Notes: generated by a model not told the origin, from the letters alone. 6,136 nt of DNA from Desulfuromonadales bacterium C00003068 (GCA_001751155.1 MAXR01000195.1:1-6136), one strand, 5' to 3'; positions 1 through 6,136 are shown, numbered from the stretch's first letter. A program made the numbers and translations.

Positions 1-3000
1 TAAGTTCCTGAATAAGATCCTTGCCAGTCAGATCAGGCATGGTCTGGTCAGTGATCACCATGTCAAAGTGATCAGGGTTAGCCGTGAAGAGTTTCAGGGC
101 TTCGGTGCTTTCAGTCATGGTCACCACCTGATAACCCATTTCGGAGAGCATCATTTCTCCCACTTTGGCCACCATTTCATCATCGTCAACAAAGAGAACC
201 TTTTCGCTACCCTTGGGCATGTCTGCCTTTATTGATGTTGGTTCTACTGTTTTAGATTGTTCGATGATCGGGAAATAGAGGTCAAATGTGGTTCCTTCTC
301 CGAGGGTGCTATTGACCTTAATCAAGCCATCATGCTGAGTGACAATCCCCTGAACAGTGGAAAGCCCCATGCCCGTCCCTTCATACATCTCTTTGGTGGT
401 GAAGAATGGATCGAAGATATTTTCTTGAGTTTCGGAAGACATCCCACAACCGCTGTCTTGGATGCTGATTTTTGCATAGCGACTGGACTTGTTCTGATCC
501 AGATTGGGGAAATCTTTGTCCGTCAGTTTGACAACGTCGAGAATAATATTCAGGTCCCCTTTTTCATCCATGGCATGGACAGCGTTGTTGTAGAGGTTTA
601 GGAGTATTTCTTGAATCTGCGAGGCATCAGCATTGATCTTGGTGTGGTAACTCTCAGGACTAATACTTTGATTCAATTGAATCGTGCTGGGAATCGTTGC
701 ACCTAAAAGCTTCATGGTTTCATCAATAATGAGTGCTAATTGGAGTGAAGCCTTTGCCTGAGATTCCTTACGACTGTAGGTCATGATCTGCCTAACAAGA
801 TCTCGGGAACGCATGATGGCAATCTTGGCATTATTCAACAATCCATTGATCTCAGGATTATTCACTTTAAGCTGTGAAAGTTCTACATTGCCAAGAATAA
901 TAGAAAGATTGTTGTTGAAGTTGTGGGCAATCCCACCGGCCATGGTTCCAACTGCTTCCATTTTATATTTTTGCCGCAGTTGGGTTTCGAGTTCTAACCG
1001 ATCTTGTTCGGCTTGTTTGCGCTCGGTGATATCACGGACAGTAGAAAGGATATAGGTTCGATTATCTAATTCTATGTGGGCAGCATTCACTTCAACCGGA
1101 AACTTTTCACCTGATTTTTTTATGTGGGTTAATTCAAAGGTGGCATAACCTTGGGTGAGAATCTCTTGTCTTGCGGTGCATTCAATTTGTTCCAAATTAT
1201 CATCAGCGTGATTAAGATCTTTAGGGGCTAGCTGCAAGAGTTCTTTGCGACTATACCCATAGCGCTCCACTGCTTTATCATTAACTTCTGAAAAGTTTGC
1301 ATAACCATCGGGCAAAATTTCATGCAAAAAAATGGCATCGCTCTGATTGTTTAAAAGGACACGGAATTTGTTCTCACTCTTCAGCAGAGCGTCTTGCGCG
1401 CGCTTGCGCTCAGTGATATCTCTGAACTCAATAACTCGGGCTTCATGTCCCTGATAAGGAATATTCTTGCCTCTAATCGCCAAAGGATAGATTGAACCAT
1501 CCTTGCGGATGCCTTCAACTTCATACCCTTTATCGTACCCACTGTTAATGTTTCTTAGCACCAAGTCTAGTGAATCTGGAGCAATCAGCTTAAGCCCATC
1601 CATCCCGATAAGTTCATCGTGACTAAAGCCAGTTATTTCAGATAGGGCATGGTTGCAATCGAGAATTAATCCTTGGTCATGAATAATGACACCGCCAAAG
1701 GTTGCATCATGGAGTGCTTTAAAACGTGCTTCACTTGCACTTAACTCGAACTTGGCTAGTTTACGCTCTGTAATATCTCGGTTGCTACTGCGTCGCCCCA
1801 CATAATGACCTTGTTCATCATAGACAGGATTGCAATGATGGTCTATCCAGCGTTCTTCACCTGCTTTGGTAACAATAGGAAATACTAGGGAATGGGTTGA
1901 TATTTGCTGTTTACTTTTATCTATAAAATGCTGCTGAACAGTCTCTACGTACTCAGGCTGAACTAGATCAAACAATAATTGTGAGTGAGTCCTAAATTCA
2001 TCCTGGGTATAGCCGGTAACCTGTTCACAGGATGGTGAGATGTAGATGTAATTTCCTTCTGGATCGGTCCAAGATTCCCAGTCATGAGTATGATCAACAA
2101 ATAGCTTAAATTTAAGTTCACTGTCGCGCAATTTCTTTTCTGCTTGTTTACGTTCAGTGATATCCCTGAATGCAGCGACGCGAAAATCCTCAGTTTCAGT
2201 TACAATATTTCTCGCTTCAATTTCAATAGGAAAAAGTGTGCCATCTTTTTTTCTCCCCATCACCTCATAGGGCCTGGTCACACTGTTTTTTATGTTCTCA
2301 TAGACTTTCGATTGAGACTCAGGTGCAATTAATAGCTCAACTCCATTCCTGCCAAATAATTCGTCTTTTGTATAACCAAACATCCTAACGAGTGAGTCGT
2401 TGACATCAGTTATTATTCTTTTATGATTAATCAGGATACCTTCAAATGTGACGATGGAAAGTTTTTTAAACCGATCCTCACTCTCCGTCAGTTCCTGCAC
2501 AGCTTGTTTACGTTCAGCAATTTCCTCTAAAAGTTGATCGTTAACTCGCTGCAGTTTTTTACTGCGCTCTTCCACCAAAGCTTCAAGGTGATCCTTATGG
2601 TGCTGTAGTTCGTTTGTTAACCGCTTTCGTGTTAGTGCTTCGACGAAAGGGACAGAAAGGGCTTCAATTCGATCTTGATCTTGCTGGCTATAACCACCTT
2701 CTTTGTTGCCCAAAGCGATCATGCCAAACGTCTTACCATCACGTATGAGTTGAACGCCTAAAAAAGAAGTTAAAGGTGGATGCCCCGGTGGAAGTCCTAC
2801 CCTGAATGGGCCAGTGTCCAAATTGTTGAGAATTAAAGCAGATTTTTCCGTTAGGACCTTTCCCCAAATACCACGAATCTCCATATTGCTAAGAAGGTTC
2901 AAGGCATCTGCTTTATCGACTTTGCAAACATGCCAACCAGGATCACTTATTGCTATGGTATCTAAACGACCCGAAGAATTTACCTCGCCAATAAATCCAA

Positions 3001-3904
3001 ATTGACTCTCGGTTATTTCTTCAGCGACTGAAAGGCAGGAGGCTGCTACGTGTGTATCTGTTTCACAAGTCACAGCGTCTTGAAGAACCCTGTTGACTGC
3101 CTGTGCTATGGTGTTTTCTGCAAATGTCTTTTCGGCCTGTATGCGCCCACTGATATCGACGCCAAGAGAAAGCAACCCAACAATGGATCCATCAACATCT
3201 TTGAGTGTCTTGTTATACCACTCAATTGTGAGCTCCCGTCCATCCTTGGCCACAATGGAATTGACTTGTCCTCTGACATCAATATCAATAACAGCTGTCT
3301 TGAATACCTCACGGATTTCGGCATGGTCGGCTGGGGGCAAAAAGGTATCGAACCAGTCCTGGCCCTTGACCTCAGCTTCCTTGTATCCAGAGATTGTCTC
3401 CATATAAGGGTTGATCCGGCAGATGCGGCCTTCGACATCCAATACCAAAACAATCATTTGTGCCGTATCAACTAGGTTGGAGTTAAAGGCTCTCTCCTCC
3501 TGAAAGGCTTGTTCTGTCTTTTTGCTTTGCGAGATATCAACATGGAGTCCGACAAAGCGAGTCGGGTTGCCGGCTTCATCGCGGTCGGTAATCTCACCCT
3601 GCGCCAGTATCCACATCCAGCTGCCAGATTTGGTTCTAAATCTAAATTCAGCGGCATAGGTTTCTAATTCCCCAGCCAGATATTGCTGAATTGCCTTTTT
3701 AGCCGCAGCAAGATCGTCAGGGTGAACCCGCGCCTCCCATTCTTCAAATTTATGTGGAAACTCATCGGGTTCATATCCCGCAATCCGATAATAATTTGGA
3801 CCAAAGGAGACGACCTCTTCAGAGATATGCCAATCCCAAATTCCAGATTTTGCCCCTTTAAGAGCTAAAGAGAGTTGCGGTGATTGATGATGAGCACCTT
3901 GCAT
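1..3904 (-). CDS. Multi-PAS/GAF hybrid sensor histidine kinase, 3' end outside the window
   Basis: My translation of the minus strand is open from ATG at 3904 to the left edge, giving at least 1301 residues with no stop. The start is well fixed: an in-frame TAG lies at 3910-3908 and GGGAGA at 3916-3911 is a well-spaced ribosome binding site. Domains in order: PAS1 (about 12-125, motif GIWDW), PAS2 (137-252), GAF (283-425), charged coiled-coil linker (422-475), PAS3 (476-586), PAS4 (598-715), PAS5 (723-834), PAS6 (845-962), HisKA, HATPase, REC. The H box is GGIAHNFNN with phosphoacceptor H994. The N box has N1106-N1107, the G1 box is DSGCGM (1150-1155), the F box is FDPFF (1164-1168) and the G2 box is GTGMGL (1176-1181). 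REC shows the acidic pocket D1240-D1242 and phosphoacceptor D1286 in ITDQTMP; its conserved Thr/Ser and Lys lie beyond the window. No signal peptide or membrane segment is seen, so it should be cytosolic. The ligands of the PAS and GAF domains cannot be read from the sequence. Confidence 0.95.
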   Translation of the reverse strand, partial: MQGAHHQSPQLSLALKGAKSGIWDWHISEEVVSFGPNYYRIAGYEPDEFPHKFEEWEARVHPDDLAAAKKAIQQYLAGELETYAAEFRFRTKSGSWMWILAQGEITDRDEAGNPTRFVGLHVDISQSKKTEQAFQEERAFNSNLVDTAQMIVLVLDVEGRICRINPYMETISGYKEAEVKGQDWFDTFLPPADHAEIREVFKTAVIDIDVRGQVNSIVAKDGRELTIEWYNKTLKDVDGSIVGLLSLGVDISGRIQAEKTFAENTIAQAVNRVLQDAVTCETDTHVAASCLSVAEEITESQFGFIGEVNSSGRLDTIAISDPGWHVCKVDKADALNLLSNMEIRGIWGKVLTEKSALILNNLDTGPFRVGLPPGHPPLTSFLGVQLIRDGKTFGMIALGNKEGGYSQQDQDRIEALSVPFVEALTRKRLTNELQHHKDHLEALVEERSKKLQRVNDQLLEEIAERKQAVQELTESEDRFKKLSIVTFEGILINHKRIITDVNDSLVRMFGYTKDELFGRNGVELLIAPESQSKVYENIKNSVTRPYEVMGRKKDGTLFPIEIEARNIVTETEDFRVAAFRDITERKQAEKKLRDSELKFKLFVDHTHDWESWTDPEGNYIYISPSCEQVTGYTQDEFRTHSQLLFDLVQPEYVETVQQHFIDKSKQQISTHSLVFPIVTKAGEERWIDHHCNPVYDEQGHYVGRRSSNRDITERKLAKFELSASEARFKALHDATFGGVIIHDQGLILDCNHALSEITGFSHDELIGMDGLKLIAPDSLDLVLRNINSGYDKGYEVEGIRKDGSIYPLAIRGKNIPYQGHEARVIEFRDITERKRAQDALLKSENKFRVLLNNQSDAIFLHEILPDGYANFSEVNDKAVERYGYSRKELLQLAPKDLNHADDNLEQIECTARQEILTQGYATFELTHIKKSGEKFPVEVNAAHIELDNRTYILSTVRDITERKQAEQDRLELETQLRQKYKMEAVGTMAGGIAHNFNNNLSIILGNVELSQLKVNNPEINGLLNNAKIAIMRSRDLVRQIMTYSRKESQAKASLQLALIIDETMKLLGATIPSTIQLNQSISPESYHTKINADASQIQEILLNLYNNAVHAMDEKGDLNIILDVVKLTDKDFPNLDQNKSSRYAKISIQDSGCGMSSETQENIFDPFFTTKEMYEGTGMGLSTVQGIVTQHDGLIKVNSTLGEGTTFDLYFPIIEQSKTVEPTSIKADMPKGSEKVLFVDDDEMVAKVGEMMLSEMGYQVVTMTESTEALKLFTANPDHFDMVITDQTMPDLTGKDLIQEL
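2142..2517 (-). repeat. 16-base direct repeat encoding PAS-linker motif, two exact copies
   Basis: The same 16 bases (on the plus strand GCTTGTTTACGTTCAG) occur at 2142-2157 and 2502-2517, exactly 360 bases (120 codons) apart. They encode the ERKQA part of the linkers at the ends of PAS3 and of the coiled coil. Related but diverged copies lie near 1011, 1401 and 1761 at the ends of the other PAS domains. These are coding repeats that follow from the conserved DITERK linker, possibly kept similar by domain duplication. Confidence 0.6.
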
Positions 3905-3910
3905 AGACTA

Positions 3911-3916
3911 TCTCCC
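3911..3916 (-). promoter_or_regulatory. Ribosome binding site of the multi-PAS kinase
   Basis: GGGAGA on the minus strand lies 6 bases before the ATG at 3904. Together with the in-frame TAG at 3910-3908 it settles the start of this gene. The first PAS domain begins about a dozen residues into the protein, so almost nothing precedes it. Confidence 0.75.
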
Positions 3917-3965
3917 AAGAATAACGGACAAACACGATGTTGTTGAAGGTGAGAGGGGGATTAAT

Positions 3966-3994
3966 ATTATACAATATGCCTTGATATGAATAAA
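3966..3994 (-). promoter_or_regulatory. Candidate sigma70-type promoter for the multi-PAS kinase
   Basis: The minus strand has a perfect TATAAT at 3971-3966. A weak -35 candidate, TTTATT (3994-3989, three of six consensus bases), lies 17 bases further upstream. Transcription would begin near 3959 and give a leader of about 55 bases before the ATG at 3904. The region is very AT-rich, so a chance TATAAT is possible. The call rests on the -10 match and the position. Confidence 0.4.
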
Positions 3995-4012
3995 AATAGA
4001 AGAAAATATATT

Positions 4013-4040
4013 GCCCACAGCTGTCCTTAACTGTAAGGGC
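4013..4040 (-). promoter_or_regulatory. Inverted repeat upstream of the candidate promoter
   Basis: GCCC-ACAG at 4013-4020 can pair with CTGT (4031-4034) and GGGC (4037-4040), leaving a two-base bulge and a 10-base loop. Alternatives overlap it: CCTTA/TAAGG around a 4-base loop (4025-4038) and the 8-base palindrome ACAGCTGT (4017-4024). It lies just upstream of the candidate -35 element. It could be an operator, or a weak terminator for transcripts coming from the gene ending at 4192, since a U-rich stretch follows in the minus direction. Function unknown. Confidence 0.25.
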
Positions 4041-4103
4041 ATATATAAAATTCAAAACTTAGCGGTTATGAAATGGGAAGATCGCGTTTTTTCACAACGA
4101 ACT

Positions 4104-4148
4104 ACCCCGCAGTGTCTCGCGGCAACTATCTTGTCCGGTTTGCGGGGT
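4104..4148. repeat. GC-rich inverted repeat in the intergenic gap
   Basis: Perfect 8-base arms ACCCCGCA (4104-4111) and TGCGGGGT (4141-4148) enclose 29 bases. A second, smaller stem lies inside: CGGCAA (4120-4125) with TTGTCCG (4131-4137), one bulged T and loop CTATC. The element is clearly more GC-rich than the AT-rich DNA on either side. No T-run follows in either direction, so it is not a standard intrinsic terminator. It could be a structured RNA element, a repeat-family copy or a remnant of a mobile element end; the window holds only this copy. Confidence 0.45.
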
Positions 4149-4179
4149 CGGACCACGATAACTAATTGAAATCAACGGT

Positions 4180-4212
4180 AAAAAAACACGTTTATTGGCT
4201 AATTCTCGCCAA
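4180..4212 (-). terminator. Weak candidate intrinsic terminator after the stand-alone receiver
   Basis: On the minus strand TTGGC (4212-4208) and GCCAA (4199-4195) form a perfect 5-base stem with an 8-base loop. The stem overlaps the last codons of the receiver gene, and a run of seven T (4186-4180) begins eight bases after it. The stem is short and the T-run is not adjacent, so termination would be partial at best. Confidence 0.3.
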
Positions 4213-4596
4213 ACCAATTTCATCCAATTTTTGCAACAACATGGTTTTATCAATCGGCTTAACAATGTATGCGTCGCACAACTCTTTAAATGAATTCATT
4301 ACATTTTTAGGATCATCCAGTGCCGTAATCATAATGATCTTTGCTCCATAGGTCGAAGTAACACCTCTACCCTCTTCTGATTTGCGAATTTTTTCAAGAG
4401 CCTTAACCCCATCCATCTCTGGCATCATTATATCAAGGCAAATCAGGTCATATGGCTGCCCATCTTTGAGTGCTGAACGTACAGCAGAAACAGCCTCCGT
4501 GCCATTAACCACAACATTTGTCGTACCATACTCCTGTAAAAAATTTTCCAGAATAAGACGGCTGGTTAAATCATCTTCTGCGATTAATATTTTCAT
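4192..4596 (-). CDS. Stand-alone CheY-like response regulator receiver
   Basis: This 134-residue protein is a single receiver domain with no output domain. The acidic pocket is E7-D8-D9, the phosphoacceptor is D55 in LICLDIMMP, the signalling threonine is T91 in IIMITA, and the conserved lysine is K113 in VKPID, so all residues needed for phosphorylation are present. The loop after helix 3 (about 72-85) is a little longer than in minimal CheY. The start is ATG at 4596, with AGAGGGG (4610-4604) seven bases upstream. It follows the HPt gene by 24 bases and is almost certainly co-transcribed and probably co-translated in proportion with it. The order HPt then receiver suggests that it takes phosphate from the HPt as the last step of a phosphorelay, or acts as a phosphate sink. 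Lacking a DNA-binding domain, it must act through protein contacts. The partner is inferred from gene order only. Confidence 0.93.
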   Translation of the reverse strand: MKILIAEDDLTSRLILENFLQEYGTTNVVVNGTEAVSAVRSALKDGQPYDLICLDIMMPEMDGVKALEKIRKSEEGRGVTSTYGAKIIMITALDDPKNVMNSFKELCDAYIVKPIDKTMLLQKLDEIGLARISQ

Positions 4597-4603
4597 AACA
4601 TAT

Positions 4604-4610
4604 CCCCTCT
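4604..4610 (-). promoter_or_regulatory. Ribosome binding site of the stand-alone receiver
   Basis: AGAGGGG on the minus strand, seven bases before the ATG at 4596, lies in the 24-base gap after the HPt stop codon. It is a good match to the Shine-Dalgarno consensus and confirms the start. Confidence 0.7.
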
Positions 4611-4620
4611 GATTAAATAT

Positions 4621-4995
4621 TTAACTACCAGCTTCCATAACATTCTTTAACCGTTCAAACTCTCTTTCAAGATCTTCCAATGCAGCATTCAGATCCACAA
4701 TATTGCCCATTTTTTCCATCATAAAAGCTACTTCGCGCAGCAGATCTCCCCCTGCGTTAGCAGCCGCGCCCTTGATAGAATGCGCCAGTAGTTTAGCACC
4801 TTGCAAATCACCATCATTTAGACAATGCCTTAACAGATCAATCTGCTTTGGAGTATCCTCCACAAACGCAGCAATAACAATTTGTAGCAAACTTTCATCA
4901 TCCGCCAAACGCTTTAACATAGCGGCACGATTAAAAACAACCATACCAGTATATCGGCTCTCAAGATTTGATGATGTTTCTTGTGCATTTTGCAT
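4621..4995 (-). CDS. HPt-domain histidine phosphotransfer protein
   Basis: This 124-residue, mostly helical protein carries the HPt signature AHSIKGAAANAG, with phosphoacceptor H72 and the following K75-G76. It lacks any kinase or ATP-binding motif. Its role is to pass phosphate between receiver domains. The sequence from VFNRAAMLKRL to the end resembles the HPt domain found at the C-terminus of one-chain hybrid kinases, where it follows kinase and receiver. Here it is a separate ORF in the same frame as the receiver before it (5418-5038), divided from it by two stop codons (TAA at 5040-5038 and 5013-5011). The start is ATG at 4995 with GGGGGA at 5004-4999, close but usable. The 20 or so residues before VVFNRAAM look like a linker. 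It follows the preceding receiver by 42 bases and precedes the next receiver by 24, so one operon is likely. The assignment as an HPt is firm; independent function rather than a broken-off domain is likely. Confidence 0.9.
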   Translation of the reverse strand: MQNAQETSSNLESRYTGMVVFNRAAMLKRLADDESLLQIVIAAFVEDTPKQIDLLRHCLNDGDLQGAKLLAHSIKGAAANAGGDLLREVAFMMEKMGNIVDLNAALEDLEREFERLKNVMEAGS

Positions 4996-4998
4996 GAT

Positions 4999-5004
4999 TC
5001 CCCC
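4999..5004 (-). promoter_or_regulatory. Ribosome binding site of the HPt gene
   Basis: GGGGGA on the minus strand sits three bases before ATG 4995. The spacing is short. Its presence after two in-frame stops is the main evidence that the HPt is translated as its own gene instead of being lost by a nonsense mutation in a longer chain. Confidence 0.5.
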
Positions 5005-5037
5005 AATGTTTTATTTAACTACAGGGTGTTCATCCAC

Positions 5038-5418
5038 TTACAGCCACTTTTTTAATATACTAAGCAATATTTGTGAATCAATTGGCTTGGCAATATAATC
5101 GTTCATTCCAAAATTTAGATATTTTTCACGATCTCCCTGCATAGCATTGGCCGTCATAGCTATTATAGGTATCTCATGATCACGCACCTTGGATCCATTA
5201 TCACGAATGTGACATGTCGCCTCCAAACCATCCATCACTGGCATCTGTATATCCATCAAAATCAGATCATAGCTAATCGTTTCAAGCACCTTGATCGCCT
5301 CGGCACCGTTGGTCACTACGTCTGCCGACAGACCATATTTCCTGAGAAGACCCAACATTACCACCTGATTGGTTACGTTATCTTCGACCACCAATATACG
5401 CACATGTTTCTGGGGCAC
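5038..5418 (-). CDS. Receiver (REC) domain, probably the displaced C-terminal domain of the hybrid kinase
   Basis: This 126-residue receiver has every key residue: E12-D13 in the acidic pocket, phosphoacceptor D56 in LILMDIQMP, T89 in IIAMTANAM and K111 in IAKPID. The type is that seen fused behind HisKA/HATPase cores in hybrid kinases, and it ends at LLSILKKWL. The first possible start is GTG at 5418, which lies inside the kinase gene in a different frame (41-base overlap). GGAG stands only one base before this GTG, too close to work well, and no other start codon exists upstream in this frame before a TAG at 5511-5509. A poor start and a domain that normally belongs to the kinase suggest that the two are one gene interrupted by a one-base frameshift. 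Translational coupling of two real genes is the alternative. It should accept phosphate from the kinase histidine and pass it to the HPt encoded next. Confidence 0.85.
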   Translation of the reverse strand: MPQKHVRILVVEDNVTNQVVMLGLLRKYGLSADVVTNGAEAIKVLETISYDLILMDIQMPVMDGLEATCHIRDNGSKVRDHEIPIIAMTANAMQGDREKYLNFGMNDYIAKPIDSQILLSILKKWL

Positions 5419-6136
5419 ACTCCAGTTCAGAAGAGGTATCGGTTCCTGTTTGCTGTTGTTTTTGCTGCACTTGTTTGTAAAAGTGGACTGTAAACCAAAA
5501 CTCCGAGCCTAGCCCTTCTGTACTTTCCACACCGATGCCACCGCCCATCAATTCACTAAGCTGCTTGGAGATAGCCAAGCCCAGACCGGTGCCACCATAT
5601 CCGCGCGTAGTTGAGCTATCGGCTTGAGTGAACTGTTCAAAAACACTATCCTGCTTACGTTGTGCAATACCAATCCCGGTGTCACGCACGGTAAAACGTA
5701 TCACCACCTCTTTGTCTGTTTCAGATTCCAGATCTGCATATACGGCAATTTCTCCCTGTTGGGTAAATTTAAAGGCATTACCAACAAGATTGTTAAGTAT
5801 TTGCAACAAGCGAACAGAGTCACCACGAAGCATGGGTGGCACCACTGGTGCAACAGCACAGGTAAATTGTAACCCCTTATTCTGTGCCATCAATACCAAC
5901 GGCATGGCAAAATCATCCAACAGCACAGCCAGATCAAAATCGAGGATTTCCACATCCAGCTTTCCTGCTTCGATCTTGGAAAAGTCCAGAATATCATTGA
6001 TCAACTTCAACAGCACAACGGCGCTGCTTTGTACACTTGTAGCAAACTGACGCTGCTCAACGGTGAGATCACTATCCAGCAGCAATTCCGCCATACCGAT
6101 AACACCATTCATGGGTGTTCTGATTTCGTGACTCAT
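5378..6136 (-). CDS. Hybrid-type sensor histidine kinase, C-terminal part (5' end outside the window)
   Basis: The window contains 252 residues from the phosphoacceptor motif onward. The apparent ATG at 6136 is not a true start: it is the internal methionine of the conserved [12 protein letters not shown] box, with phosphoacceptor histidine at residue 3 of this fragment (codon 6130-6128). The sensor part must lie beyond the right edge. The HisKA dimerisation helices continue to about residue 60 ([13 protein letters not shown]). The HATPase domain follows with N box [10 protein letters not shown] (115-124), G1 DTGIG (152-156), F box FEQF (166-169) and G2 GGTGLGL (181-187), all intact. After FWFTVHF the frame runs through a Gln-rich stretch into a tail without recognisable features and stops at TAA 5380-5378. 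One base fewer in the A5 run at 5459-5463 would instead join it to the receiver at 5418-5038. It is the phosphate donor of the relay encoded next to it; the signal it senses is not visible. Confidence 0.92.
   Translation of the reverse strand: MSHEIRTPMNGVIGMAELLLDSDLTVEQRQFATSVQSSAVVLLKLINDILDFSKIEAGKLDVEILDFDLAVLLDDFAMPLVLMAQNKGLQFTCAVAPVVPPMLRGDSVRLLQILNNLVGNAFKFTQQGEIAVYADLESETDKEVVIRFTVRDTGIGIAQRKQDSVFEQFTQADSSTTRGYGGTGLGLAISKQLSELMGGGIGVESTEGLGSEFWFTVHFYKQVQQKQQQTGTDTSSELECAPETCAYIGGRR

Larger units (their letters stand above)
3905..4191. other. 287-base intergenic gap without a gene
   Basis: No supported coding sequence lies here. The gap separates the receiver gene ending at 4192 from the multi-PAS kinase starting at 3904. 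The first part (about 3960-4080) is very AT-rich and carries the candidate promoter and one inverted repeat. The second part carries the GC-rich hairpin and the T-run. The size of the gap and the promoter suggest that the two gene groups are separate transcription units, or are joined only by read-through. Confidence 0.6.

Noticed and set aside
2142..2517. Repeat array or CRISPR from the recurring 16-base sequence
   Set aside because: The copies are in coding sequence, 360 bases apart, and encode the conserved ERKQA part of PAS linkers, so protein conservation explains them.
257..3868. Plus-strand ORFs at 257-601, 783-1055, 2144-2332, 2814-3005, 3050-3475, 3093-3407 and 3683-3868, and minus-strand ORFs 3106-3453 and 3472-3657
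   Set aside because: All lie inside the continuous multi-PAS kinase frame, whose translation shows ordered PAS, GAF, HisKA, HATPase and REC motifs. The shadow proteins have no recognisable domains.
3858..4055. Minus-strand ORF of 65 codons across the intergenic gap
   Set aside because: It overlaps the kinase start in another frame, is of low complexity (Phe/Tyr/Ile-rich, as AT-rich DNA gives) and has no domain. The in-frame ATG at 3904 of the kinase with its ribosome binding site explains the region better.
4101..4155. Integron attC-like site or transposon end
   Set aside because: The nested stems recall such sites, but the RYYYAAC/GTTRRRY core pair is not present at the arms, no target-site duplication is visible, and no recombinase or transposase is in the window.
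5414..5470. Programmed +1 frameshift site between kinase and receiver
   Set aside because: There is no slippery codon followed by a stop at the shift point, as in known +1 sites. A plain one-base indel in the A-rich linker is simpler, so programmed shifting is mentioned only as a remote option.
4166..5872. Plus-strand ORFs at 4166-4351, 4382-4612, 4703-5098, 5176-5493, 5624-5872 and 5628-6050
   Set aside because: Each is antisense to a receiver, HPt or kinase frame with intact catalytic motifs, and none shows a protein-like domain.

Overview
The window is a block of two-component signalling genes, all on the minus strand. Read in the direction of transcription (high to low coordinates), it holds the C-terminal part of a hybrid-type histidine kinase (6136-5378, start outside the window), a receiver (REC) domain ORF overlapping its end in another frame (5418-5038), a histidine phosphotransfer (HPt) protein (4995-4621), a stand-alone CheY-like receiver (4596-4192), a 287-base non-coding gap (4191-3905), and then a very large soluble PAS/GAF hybrid kinase (3904 to the left edge, at least 1301 codons, cut off inside its C-terminal receiver). 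All plus-strand ORFs are shadows of these genes.

The upstream cluster (6136-4192) holds every step of a His-Asp-His-Asp phosphorelay: a HisKA/HATPase kinase core, a receiver, an HPt and a second receiver. In many proteins of this type the kinase, receiver and HPt are one chain. Here the kinase and receiver are out of frame by one base across a 41-base overlap. The receiver and HPt are in the same frame but separated by two stop codons. The first break looks like a single-base indel (real or a sequencing error) in an A-rich linker. The second looks like a genuine gene boundary, because the HPt has its own ribosome binding site.

The downstream gene (3904-1) encodes PAS-PAS-GAF-coiled coil-PAS-PAS-PAS-PAS-HisKA-HATPase-REC with no membrane segment. 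It should be a cytosolic multi-input sensor. Its gap holds a plausible sigma70-type promoter and two inverted repeats, so it may be transcribed separately from the cluster above it.

No DNA-binding, GGDEF, EAL or other output domain is visible, so the final target of either pathway lies outside the window. The long PAS-chain kinases, the GAF type, the kinase classes and the moderate-to-low GC suggest a Gram-negative environmental bacterium. A sulfate-reducing Desulfobacterota or other former deltaproteobacterium is a reasonable guess, but this is an inference from the style of the proteins and not a proof. I see no RNA gene, CRISPR array or transposase, and no convincing novel system beyond the unusual way the phosphorelay is split.
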